NCBI GenBank assembly: GCA_002508635.1
Contig: DACO01000060.1
Span: forward strand, 1-12,847
Source: Methanolobus sp. UBA118
GTDB taxonomy: Archaea > Halobacteriota > Methanosarcinia > Methanosarcinales > Methanosarcinaceae
DNA: 12,847 nt
Direction of reading: 5' to 3'
Shown here: in pieces, positions 1 to 6,459 of the stretch
Layout: each line of letters starts with the position of its first letter
How positions within the stretch are numbered: the stretch's first letter is position 1
The notes under the pieces: generated by a model
The model's input: only the letters and a program-made list of their open reading frames with translations
What the model was told of the DNA's origin: nothing
Databases searched by the model: none
Position numbers and translations under genes: made by a program

Positions 1-1
1 G

Positions 2-436
2 GCAAATCAGACTGAACAGGGAGATATGAATATAGAAGAGAGCGCTCAGGCTGTAAGGGATACGGAACTGCGTATCAGGGGTATTGAGGTAAATGAGATC
101 AGCAGGGATGTGGTCGATCTGACTTTGACCTTTGCTGTCTCTAATCCCGGGGATACTACGGTGGAACTCGAAAGAATGGAATATGATATCTACGCTAACG
201 ATGTGAGAATGGGAGAGGGGACCTTTGAGGAACCCATTGAGATACCCCCGGATGAAGAAATAGAAACGACAACAAACTTTGTAGGATCGGTTTCAACAGC
301 ACCGGCAGCAATCCTCGGTGCTGTGACGGAAGGGGAAGTTGTATGGACCATGGAAGGGACCATGTTCTTTAATACGGAATCGGGAACAGTTGAGCAGTCA
401 TTTTCCAGAGAATTCCAGAGAGGAGAAGGACAATAA
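2..436 (+). CDS. LEA type 2 (WHy-domain) protein, 5'-truncated
   Basis: The frame is already open at base 2 and runs through the first Met (base 26) without a stop. The only Shine-Dalgarno-like bases before that Met (GGAG at 20-23) are 2 nt away, too close to work. I therefore read this as the 3' part of a longer gene that begins outside the window; an ATG start at 26 (136 residues) is the alternative. The visible part has the pattern of the LEA-2/WHy beta-sandwich: alternating hydrophobic strands, then a V-S-N-P-G turn, then E-Y-D-I-Y-A-N-D and a G-E-G-T turn. Archaeal members are usually lipid- or membrane-anchored, with the signal at the N terminus, which is missing here. The family is linked to desiccation and stress tolerance; no catalytic residues are expected. 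The last codons and stop lie in a terminator-like hairpin, and a small membrane protein gene follows 36 nt downstream. Confidence 0.75.
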   Translation, partial: ANQTEQGDMNIEESAQAVRDTELRIRGIEVNEISRDVVDLTLTFAVSNPGDTTVELERMEYDIYANDVRMGEGTFEEPIEIPPDEEIETTTNFVGSVSTAPAAILGAVTEGEVVWTMEGTMFFNTESGTVEQSFSREFQRGEGQ

Positions 437-448
437 GGTCCTTTTTTT
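426..448 (+). terminator. Terminator-like hairpin plus T-run over a stop codon
   Basis: AAGGAC (426-431) pairs perfectly with GTCCTT (438-443) around a 6-nt loop, and the T-run reaches 448 (seven T from 442). The TAA stop of the LEA-2 gene (434-436) sits in the loop. Archaeal RNA polymerase stops on U-runs even without a hairpin, so this could end the transcript. However, the next gene begins only 24 nt after the T-run, which leaves no room for a promoter in between. Partial termination, or RNA processing between the two genes, is equally possible. Confidence 0.5.
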
Positions 449-472
449 AAAGAGTGTAAGGAAGTGGAATGA

Positions 473-856
473 ATGGAAAATAGGCCGATAGGTGTGACGA
501 TCCTGGCAATCCTGGCCGGGATTTTATTTGTATTGAACGCTATCATAACACTTCGTTTTCTGGGTTTTTTACCTTTTATAGGTCCGCTGGACACGCGTAT
601 CTTCAATCTGTGGTACGCTCTGCTCTACGGTCTGCTGGCCTATATCTGGTTCTGGGTGGCCAGAATGCTCTGGCAGGTAGACCCACAGGGGTGGATGTTC
701 GTTGCTTTTCTCTCAGTCATGAACCTGAGCTTCGATTTCATTATTCTGATAACGGGCGGCTCATGGTATGATGTGAACGCCTCGGTAATACTGAATGCCC
801 TGGTCCTGATCTACGTTATGTTGCCCGGTACAAAGGAGGCTTTCGGGACTGATTGA
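473..856 (+). CDS. Small integral membrane protein, four predicted helices, function unknown
   Basis: This 127-residue protein is almost entirely membrane-embedded. Hydrophobic segments lie at about residues 6-28, 42-66, 73-96 and 103-118, joined by short loops. An N-terminal R-P-I-G-V precedes the first helix, and there is a Trp-rich stretch (Y-I-W-F-W, M-L-W) around 57-67. I do not recognise a family with certainty; it resembles uncharacterised small membrane proteins of methanogens. The start is ATG 473, preceded by AGGAAGTG at 459-466. An ATG at 469 is in another frame and stops after four codons. The gene follows the LEA-2 gene by 36 nt on the same strand and could be co-transcribed with it, although a terminator-like hairpin lies between them. 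No catalytic or ligand-binding motif is visible. Confidence 0.75.
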   Translation: MENRPIGVTILAILAGILFVLNAIITLRFLGFLPFIGPLDTRIFNLWYALLYGLLAYIWFWVARMLWQVDPQGWMFVAFLSVMNLSFDFIILITGGSWYDVNASVILNALVLIYVMLPGTKEAFGTD

Positions 857-857
857 T

Positions 858-924
858 GTTTAGATGGACTAGTTATCAGTACTACTGAATTGTGATATGT
901 AACTGAGTGTCAAAAAGTCTAAAC
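858..924 (+). repeat. Nested inverted repeats upstream of the MFS gene
   Basis: GTTTAGA (858-864) is the exact complement of TCTAAAC (918-924). Inside it, ACTAGTTA (868-875) pairs with TAACTGAGT (900-908) if one G is bulged. At the centre, TCAGTA (876-881) and TACTGA (883-888) form a 13-base palindrome with one middle base. The element begins right after the stop of the small membrane protein gene and ends just before the likely TATA box of the MFS gene. It could be the 3' structure of the upstream transcript or a compound operator for the exporter. The pairing is read directly from the sequence; the function is inferred. Confidence 0.4.
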
Positions 925-930
925 TTGCAG

Positions 931-939
931 AATATAAAC
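931..939 (+). promoter_or_regulatory. Candidate archaeal TATA box for the MFS gene
   Basis: AATATAAAC is the best TATA-like match in the 174-nt gap before the exporter gene. It would place transcription start near 960 and give a leader of about 70 nt ending in a strong ribosome binding site (AGGAGG at 1018-1023). The TFB-recognition bases upstream are not convincing. Confidence 0.35.
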
Positions 940-1030
940 AACTAATGGGGATTTGGGTTTTGGCTTGTCTGAATGAACCGGGTTTTGATTCTCAGTTGAT
1001 TCAGGTGCATACCGGGTAGGAGGGTTTGCT

Positions 1031-2629
1031 ATGATGAAGAAATGGTCGGTGCTGATCACACTTTCAATGGCGATGTTCATTATTGTGATCGACACAACGA
1101 TAATGAACGTGTCCATATCGGCTTTGATCGAAGATCTGGACACCACTGTAAGCGGTATCCAGGGAGCTATCTCGATCTATGCACTTGTCATGGCATCGTT
1201 CATACTCATCGGTGGTAAACTGGGTGACATTCTGGGCAAGAAGAGGACATTTCTGATCGGTACGGTATTTTTCGGTATAGGCACTTTCACTGCTTCCATA
1301 AGTCAGGGGCTGGGCACATTACTGATAGGCTGGTCTGTTATCGAAGGTCTGGGATCAGCACTGATGCTGCCCAATATACAGACCCTGCTGAGGGACGAAT
1401 ATCAGGGAAAGGATCTGGCTTTTGCCTATAGCATAGTCAGTGCTATCGGTGCTGTGGGAGCGGCCGTAGGTCCCATTGTGGGTGGTTACCTGACAACATT
1501 TTATACCTGGCGCTGGGCTTTCCTGCTAGAGGTGCTGGTAGTGGTCTCGGTGCTGGTGCTTAGCAGAAGCATCAAGGCAGATCTGCCGATGGAAGGAAAG
1601 CCGAAGTTTGATTTTGCAGGCTCATTCCTGTCCGTTCTGAGCCTTTTCTCCATTGTCCTGGGAATTCTATTGGGACAGGTCTACGGATTCTGGCTTGCCA
1701 AGCAGCCTTTTGTGATCGGACCTTTTGAAATCGCTCCTTTTGGCCTTTCCATTACCCCTGTCCTTATCGGACTTGGAATATTATTGCTGATGTTGCTTTT
1801 CAGGTGGGAAAAGCGGCAGGAGGAGACCGGTGGCGATGGCCTGTTCAAACCTTCGCTCTTCAATGTACCCGGCCTTTTCCCCGGATTTTTTGTCCGTAGT
1901 CTTCAGATGGGCCTTACTGCTGCCTTTCTCTTTACCTTCCCACTGCTACTGCAGCTTACCTTCGAGTTCACTGCAATGCAGACGGGCTTTGCACTTCTTC
2001 CCCTGTCGGCAGCAGTATTGGTGGCTGCCATAGTAGGGGCCAGACTGACAGCCAGGTTCATAGCAAAGCGCATCATCCAGGCAGGATTTTTGCTGATCAT
2101 CTTTGGTCTTGGGATCGTGGCAGCAACTGTGAAACCGGATGTACAGCCATCGGACCTGAGCTATGGGGTTGTGTTCGGTGCAGGTATAGGACTGGTGACT
2201 TCCCAGATCTTGAACCTCATTTACTCCTCGGTCGACGAGCACGAGACTCCTGAAACCGCAGGTATTACCGGCACCTTCGAACAGCTTGGCAACTCCATAG
2301 GTGTAGCTCTGGTGGGTACTATAATGATTGGTACTCTGATGACAGGTCTGACGGTAAGTATAGAGGACAGCACTGCGATTCCACAGCAATATAAACCGGA
2401 ACTCAACGCGGCTGTAGAAGATGGTGTGCAACTGGTTTCGGACACCCAGATCCAGGAATGGCTGGAAACATCTGATGCAGATGCCGAACTAAAAGCAGAG
2501 ATCATGGATATTTACGCTGCTGACCGGACCCAGGCCTTTAAGGTAGGGATAGCTTTCCTGATTTTCTTAGCTCTGGTGGGGCTGGTGTCCACGGCCGGTC
2601 TGTCAGACAGAAAACTGGTGGAAAAATAA
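1031..2629 (+). CDS. MFS exporter, DHA2 (EmrB/QacA) type, 14 helices
   Basis: This 532-residue proton-coupled antiporter of the cytoplasmic membrane belongs to the class that exports drugs and other organic compounds. The length and about 14 hydrophobic segments fit DHA2. Helix 1 carries the D-T-T-I-M-N-V motif (residues 21-27). The loop after helix 2 holds motif A, G-G-K-L-G-D-I-L-G-K-K-R (61-72). Helix 5 holds antiporter motif C with G-P-I-V-G-G (147-152), followed by the usual W-R-W (160-162). In motif B (about 97-110) the usual Arg is Ser102 and the Gln is Glu105. A long polar extracytoplasmic loop rich in Glu and Asp lies at about 445-495, before the last helix. The start is ATG 1031, with AGGAGG 7 nt upstream; the second ATG directly follows. 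No regulator gene is next to it, so the substrate cannot be named. It appears to be a single-gene transcript. Confidence 0.9.
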   Translation: MMKKWSVLITLSMAMFIIVIDTTIMNVSISALIEDLDTTVSGIQGAISIYALVMASFILIGGKLGDILGKKRTFLIGTVFFGIGTFTASISQGLGTLLIGWSVIEGLGSALMLPNIQTLLRDEYQGKDLAFAYSIVSAIGAVGAAVGPIVGGYLTTFYTWRWAFLLEVLVVVSVLVLSRSIKADLPMEGKPKFDFAGSFLSVLSLFSIVLGILLGQVYGFWLAKQPFVIGPFEIAPFGLSITPVLIGLGILLLMLLFRWEKRQEETGGDGLFKPSLFNVPGLFPGFFVRSLQMGLTAAFLFTFPLLLQLTFEFTAMQTGFALLPLSAAVLVAAIVGARLTARFIAKRIIQAGFLLIIFGLGIVAATVKPDVQPSDLSYGVVFGAGIGLVTSQILNLIYSSVDEHETPETAGITGTFEQLGNSIGVALVGTIMIGTLMTGLTVSIEDSTAIPQQYKPELNAAVEDGVQLVSDTQIQEWLETSDADAELKAEIMDIYAADRTQAFKVGIAFLIFLALVGLVSTAGLSDRKLVEK

Positions 2630-2738
2630 GCGGAACAGTGTGTCTTTACTGAAGATGATGCGAAACTGTCCTCTTTACTCATCTTTCTTAGTATACGTTC
2701 AAAATGGATTAGTATGAACCATCCAGAACTAAAGTAAT

Positions 2739-2763
2739 AGATGCTCAACCGGGGTTAGCATCT
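2739..2763 (+). terminator. Hairpin downstream of the MFS gene
   Basis: AGATGCTCAACC (2739-2750) pairs with GGTTAGCATCT (2753-2763) over 11 base pairs, with a single bulged C and a GG turn. A weak T-rich stretch (TTGAATTTT) follows. It lies 110 nt after the MFS stop and about 80 nt before the next start, so it may end the exporter transcript or sit in the control region of the DUF1269-like gene. The rest of the 212-nt gap has no other clear signal; a poor TATA-like TTTATCAT lies near 2784. Confidence 0.35.
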
Positions 2764-2841
2764 TGAATTTTGGCAAATGGGGATTTATCATAATTCCAGC
2801 TGTAAACAGAATTGCCATCTAAATAGTAAGGAGTGAAATCA

Positions 2842-3555
2842 ATGAGTAAGGAAACGATAAACGAGGGACAAGGTGCTGAAAGTGTGGGTATGTTTGTAGC
2901 TGCCTACGTAGAAGAGATGGGTGCAGACCATGCTTTAGATAGTTTGAAGCAGTCCAAAAAGCACGGCGGCTTTTACTACGATGATGCTGCCGTGGTGCGT
3001 CACGATGCCAAAGGAAAAGTACACATCAAAGAGACGGGAGATATGAGTACCGGCAAAGGTGCCGGGATTGGCACCCTGATCGGCGGCGTCATCGGTCTGT
3101 TGGGGGGACCGGCAGGTGTGGTCGTTGGTGCCGGTGCGGGTGCCGTAGTAGGTGGTGCCGCAGCTCATCATGATGCCGGCTTTGACAACAAATCTCTAAA
3201 GGAGATCGGTACCTCTCTACCTTCCGGCACTTCGGCCCTTGTTGTTACAACCAGCAAGAAATTTGTTGAAGAGGTGCGCAAGCATACTCCTAAAACGGAG
3301 ACACTTACGATGGCCAAGGAAATTTCCCACGAGATCAGTGACCATCTGGCCGCCCGCAAGGATGTATTGCTGGCTATGGATCTGACCATGGATGGAATAG
3401 CGGCTAGCGAGGTTGTTTCCTCTCCTGAGGAAGTTGAAGTATTTGGCATCGCTGTCTCTGAGGAGGAAGCAGTTGCCGGTGCGGGTGAGGTCACATCAGA
3501 GGGTGCTGTGGAATTCGCTGCTGTCTCTACAGGGGAAACGAAGAAAAAGGAATAG
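2842..3555 (+). CDS. DUF1269-like protein with glycine-rich membrane hairpin
   Basis: I place the start at ATG 2842, because AAGGAG at 2828-2833 is 8 nt upstream. An in-frame GTG at 2833 overlaps that ribosome binding site and is unlikely. The product has 237 residues. Its N-terminal part (17-62) looks like a beta-alpha-beta unit ending in D-A-A-V-V (48-52). A Gly/Ala-rich segment follows (71-107) that probably forms a membrane hairpin of glycine-zipper type. Next comes P-S-G-T-S-A-L (127-133), the signature shared with the DUF1269 protein at 11543-12040. The C-terminal 80 residues are extra and acidic, ending in K-K-K-E. The DUF1269 family has no established biochemical role. Its paralogue and a DUF6325-like relative lie at the far side of the sulfatase cassette. 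The gene appears to be transcribed alone and is convergent with the next one. Confidence 0.8.
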   Translation: MSKETINEGQGAESVGMFVAAYVEEMGADHALDSLKQSKKHGGFYYDDAAVVRHDAKGKVHIKETGDMSTGKGAGIGTLIGGVIGLLGGPAGVVVGAGAGAVVGGAAAHHDAGFDNKSLKEIGTSLPSGTSALVVTTSKKFVEEVRKHTPKTETLTMAKEISHEISDHLAARKDVLLAMDLTMDGIAASEVVSSPEEVEVFGIAVSEEEAVAGAGEVTSEGAVEFAAVSTGETKKKE

Positions 3556-3605
3556 AATGACTAAGAGAATTAAGCCTGGCTATTGATGGCGATTTGCAAT
3601 ATCAG

Positions 3606-3634
3606 GGCTGGCTCTCCTGCCGGGAAAGCCAGTT
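3606..3634. terminator. Hairpin in the convergent gap
   Basis: GGCTGGCT (3606-3613) pairs with AGCCAGTT (3627-3634), including two G-U pairs, around a 13-nt loop. It sits in the 109-nt gap between two convergent genes. On the minus strand a T5 run lies between the permease stop and this hairpin; the plus strand has no T-run here. It may be a shared transcription end or RNA 3' structure. Confidence 0.35.
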
Positions 3635-3664
3635 CTCAGGAAAAACGGACAAGAAATAGTCACC

Positions 3665-4711
3665 CTATTCTGGTTCTTTTACCTTTTCTTCGCTTTTGCT
3701 TGGACCCAGCAACATTCCCAAACTCTTTGTCTCCTCAAAACTATCGAGTATAGATTTAACAGCCATCGTGAGAGGAACTGAGATCAGTGCTCCGGCAGGT
3801 CCCAGCACGAAGGCCCAGTAGACCAGAGATATGAATACAACTGAAGAATAAAGTTCCAGTCCCCTTCCTGCAAGTGAGGGGAAAATCACATTCTCAGCAA
3901 GCGTATTCACAACCGTAATGATTGCAATAACGATAAGTGCTGCCACAGGACCATACTGCATCAGTGCAAGGAATACAGGTGGAATGGATGCCAGGAAAAG
4001 ACCGATATAGGGTATATGGCTGAATATGATTATGACTAAAGCCCAGAATATTGCGAATTCGATCCTTCCCAGAAGAAGTATAATTCCAATACCCACTCCT
4101 GTGATTACATTCGTTTCGGTTCTTATCATAACGTAATCCATGAGACTTTTACCGAAACCACCCAGATTCTTCAGAACTAAAGACCGTTCTTCTGCCTCCT
4201 CAAATATCTTTTCCGGAACTTCTAGAGAATCCAGGAGCAGGAATCCTGTTGTAACTATGATAAGTACTATTCCGGTAGTAGCGTTTATGGCTCCTCCTAG
4301 GATATTTAAGGCAAAACTTATCAGAGATCCTGTAATACTGCGCAGAAAAGCACCAAGGGAGAAATCTGCAGATAGCGGGATAAAACCGGTAAGCTGACTT
4401 ATGTAGATGTCCAGTTGACTTTCATACACTGGGATACGTGAATTTAGCTGGACTATACTGATGACTGTCAATAGGCCAACAAATAGCACAATCAGTATAA
4501 AGAAAAATATAACTATTCCAACACTAACCGTATTTGGTACTCCTTTTCTTTGAAGCCATCTAACAAGAGGAGCAAAGATCATTGCTCCAAATATTGCAAA
4601 GATAAAAGGTGACAGGATCGAGGCTATTTCCCTCATTCCAAGTGTCACCAGTATAAAACCTACAAACACCAGAAACATAGTTATTGGTGCTGAGAATGTG
4701 TTATTTCCCAT
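3665..4711 (-). CDS. AI-2E family (PF01594) permease, copy 1
   Basis: This 348-residue polytopic membrane protein has the layout of the TqsA/PerM (AI-2E) family: three N-terminal helices (about 10-30, 32-50, 62-88), a polar middle loop (about 90-125), and a C-terminal bundle of helices. Family landmarks are visible: H-I-P-Y-I-G at 232-237, followed by I-P-P (243-245); N-T-L-A-E-N-V-I-F-P at 269-278; and S-V-P-L-T at 311-315. The tail is polar and charged. Members have been linked to autoinducer-2 export, Na+/H+ exchange or uptake of small organics, so the name alone does not give the substrate, and AI-2 itself is unlikely in an archaeon. The start is ATG 4711 with AGGAAGTG at 4717-4724. The gene is last in the minus-strand sulfatase cassette, 185 nt after a sulfatase, and may also have its own promoter (TATA at 4846-4855). 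Confidence 0.88.
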   Translation of the reverse strand: MGNNTFSAPITMFLVFVGFILVTLGMREIASILSPFIFAIFGAMIFAPLVRWLQRKGVPNTVSVGIVIFFFILIVLFVGLLTVISIVQLNSRIPVYESQLDIYISQLTGFIPLSADFSLGAFLRSITGSLISFALNILGGAINATTGIVLIIVTTGFLLLDSLEVPEKIFEEAEERSLVLKNLGGFGKSLMDYVMIRTETNVITGVGIGIILLLGRIEFAIFWALVIIIFSHIPYIGLFLASIPPVFLALMQYGPVAALIVIAIITVVNTLAENVIFPSLAGRGLELYSSVVFISLVYWAFVLGPAGALISVPLTMAVKSILDSFEETKSLGMLLGPSKSEEKVKEPE

Positions 4712-4845
4712 TCATTCACTTCCTATATTCTCTATGATGTCTTGTAATACCATTCTAATCGATGTTCTCGCTGGATTCCGTCCCTGTCGTGTCGGTAGCC
4801 CCTCAACTTCTGATTAATTTCTCCCCACTCGCTTCATTTATAAAA

Positions 4846-4855
4846 TTTCAGGAAT
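4846..4855 (-). promoter_or_regulatory. Candidate archaeal TATA box for permease copy 1
   Basis: Read on the minus strand, TTTTATAAAT is preceded by a purine-rich TGAAA that fits a TFB-recognition element. This is the best archaeal promoter match in the window. Transcription would start near 4820 and give a leader of about 110 nt before ATG 4711. It lies in the 185-nt gap between sulfatase and permease, so the permease may be expressed both from the cassette and on its own. Confidence 0.45.
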
Positions 4856-4896
4856 CGTAATCCGGGCAACTCGTAAGTCGTCTCTATACTTTCTAG

Positions 4897-6435
4897 TTAA
4901 GTACTGCTGATACCCTCCTGGAGCTTTTCCATCACCCTGTCTATGGTGAAGCTGGCTGCCTTCTGGCGTGGCGGGAACTCCACGAAGCTTGATAAAAAGT
5001 CGCCAACGATGCTTTGGGCCGGTACCAGGAGAAAAGCGTGGTCAAGCATCCAGTCATAATATGTATTGGATGTCATGTCTGCGCGTTCATATGGATCTGT
5101 GCGCAGGTTGAAGATCTTTGGGACACGCAGCGGTATGAAAGGCTCGGCCCACACCTGCAGGGTGCCAATAGCACGCTGCTCCATGAACACCATTTTCCAG
5201 TTGTCATACCTTACCGCAACCAGGTCCCCGTCGTCTGAGAAGTAGAAGAAATCAATACGTGGGGATTTTTTCTCCCTGCCTGTCAGATAGGGTAGGAGGT
5301 TGTGACCGTCGAGATACACCTTGAAGTTCTTCTGCCCTACTTTGTATCCTTTCTTTAGCTTCTCTCTTATATCCGGAACCCCTGCCACGGCAAGGAATGT
5401 GGGCAGCCAGTCTGTATGACTGACAATTCCGTTGGATACCACGCCTGCAGGGATTCTGCCTGGCCAGCGCACGACCTCAGGAACGCGGAAGGCACCCTCC
5501 CAGTTTGAATTCTTCTCGCAGCGGAAAGGAGTCATAGCCCCGTCAGGCCAGGAATTCATATGAGGTCCGTTGTCCGTGCTGTACATGACGATGGTGTCCT
5601 CGGCAATACCCAGTTCGTCAAGCAGATTAAGCATCACGCCCACCTGCCTGTCATGTTCTATCATCGCATCGTGATACTCTGACTGCCAGCGTCCTGCACG
5701 TCCCCGTATCTCTTCAGGAATATGGACCCTGAAATGCATCCATGTGGTATTGAGCCAGACAAAGAAAGGCTTACCGGCTTCCTTCTGGCGTTTGATGAAA
5801 TCAATGGCAGCATCTATGAACTCAAGATCCACCTTTTCCATACGTTTTCTTGTCAGCGGTCCCGTGTCCTCTATTATCTGTTTGCCCACACGTCCCCACC
5901 GTGGGTCCTCTGTAGGATCGTCCTCATCGGTGGCCCAGGAATGTATCACTCCTCTGGGTCCGTATCTTTCCCTGAACTGAGGAAAATCCTTCTCTGGCGG
6001 ATAATCGGGCAGTTCAGGCTCCTCCTCGGCATTCAGGTGGTAGAGATTCCCGAAGAATTCGTCAAAACCATGGACAGTTGGCAGGTATTCATTCCTGTCG
6101 CCGAAATGGTTCTTTCCGAATTGTCCTGTGGCATAACCCTCTGCTTTCAGCAGTTCGGCAATGGTTGGGTCTTCATGCTGGAGTCCTGTCTTAGCTCCGG
6201 GCAGTCCCACCTTGCTCAGCCCTGTTCTGAAAGGACTCTGGCCGGTAATAAATGATGCACGTCCGGCTGTGCAGCTCTGCTCCCCGTAGGAGTCCGTGAA
6301 TCTCATGCCCTCATCAGCTATGCGGTCTATGTTCGGTGTTCTGTACCCCATCAATCCGTCGCTGTAGCAACTGAGATTGCTGATGCCGATGTCATCTCCC
6401 CAGATGACCAGTATGTTTTGTTTCTTTTCTCCCAT
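4897..6435 (-). CDS. Cys-type sulfatase (S1 family) with CTAGR active site
   Basis: The product is a 512-residue alkaline-phosphatase-superfamily sulfatase that hydrolyses sulfate esters with a formylglycine residue. I chose ATG 6435, because GGGGA lies 7 nt upstream; an in-frame TTG at 6441 is too close to it. In this numbering D14-D15 are metal ligands, C55-T-A-G-R59 is the formylglycine motif (the C-x-A-x-R variant of C-x-P-x-R), K108-N-H110 matches the G-K-x-H motif, H234 is in W-M-H-F, and D288-N289-G is the second metal-binding motif. K308 is the likely sulfate-binding Lys. There is no signal peptide, so the protein should be cytosolic. It follows the anSME gene by 24 nt, which supports Cys-to-formylglycine maturation by that enzyme. 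The substrate is not readable from the sequence. Phosphonate hydrolases share this fold, but the adjacent maturase favours a sulfatase. Confidence 0.9.
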   Translation of the reverse strand: MGEKKQNILVIWGDDIGISNLSCYSDGLMGYRTPNIDRIADEGMRFTDSYGEQSCTAGRASFITGQSPFRTGLSKVGLPGAKTGLQHEDPTIAELLKAEGYATGQFGKNHFGDRNEYLPTVHGFDEFFGNLYHLNAEEEPELPDYPPEKDFPQFRERYGPRGVIHSWATDEDDPTEDPRWGRVGKQIIEDTGPLTRKRMEKVDLEFIDAAIDFIKRQKEAGKPFFVWLNTTWMHFRVHIPEEIRGRAGRWQSEYHDAMIEHDRQVGVMLNLLDELGIAEDTIVMYSTDNGPHMNSWPDGAMTPFRCEKNSNWEGAFRVPEVVRWPGRIPAGVVSNGIVSHTDWLPTFLAVAGVPDIREKLKKGYKVGQKNFKVYLDGHNLLPYLTGREKKSPRIDFFYFSDDGDLVAVRYDNWKMVFMEQRAIGTLQVWAEPFIPLRVPKIFNLRTDPYERADMTSNTYYDWMLDHAFLLVPAQSIVGDFLSSFVEFPPRQKAASFTIDRVMEKLQEGISST

Positions 6436-6459
6436 TGTCAAATCCCCGTGATTAATTGT

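Noticed and set aside
2771..2817. Inverted repeat TGGCAA / TTGCCA upstream of the DUF1269-like gene
   Set aside because: The arms are only 6 bp and 35 nt apart, with no extension into flanking bases, which is within chance expectation.
5722..6255. Long plus-strand open frame inside the short sulfatase gene
   Set aside because: It is an antisense shadow. It has no ribosome binding site or recognisable domain, and the minus-strand frame carries all sulfatase motifs.
6433..6441. TTG at 6441 as the start of the short sulfatase
   Set aside because: It lies too close to the GGGGA ribosome binding site, and ATG 6435 has proper spacing.
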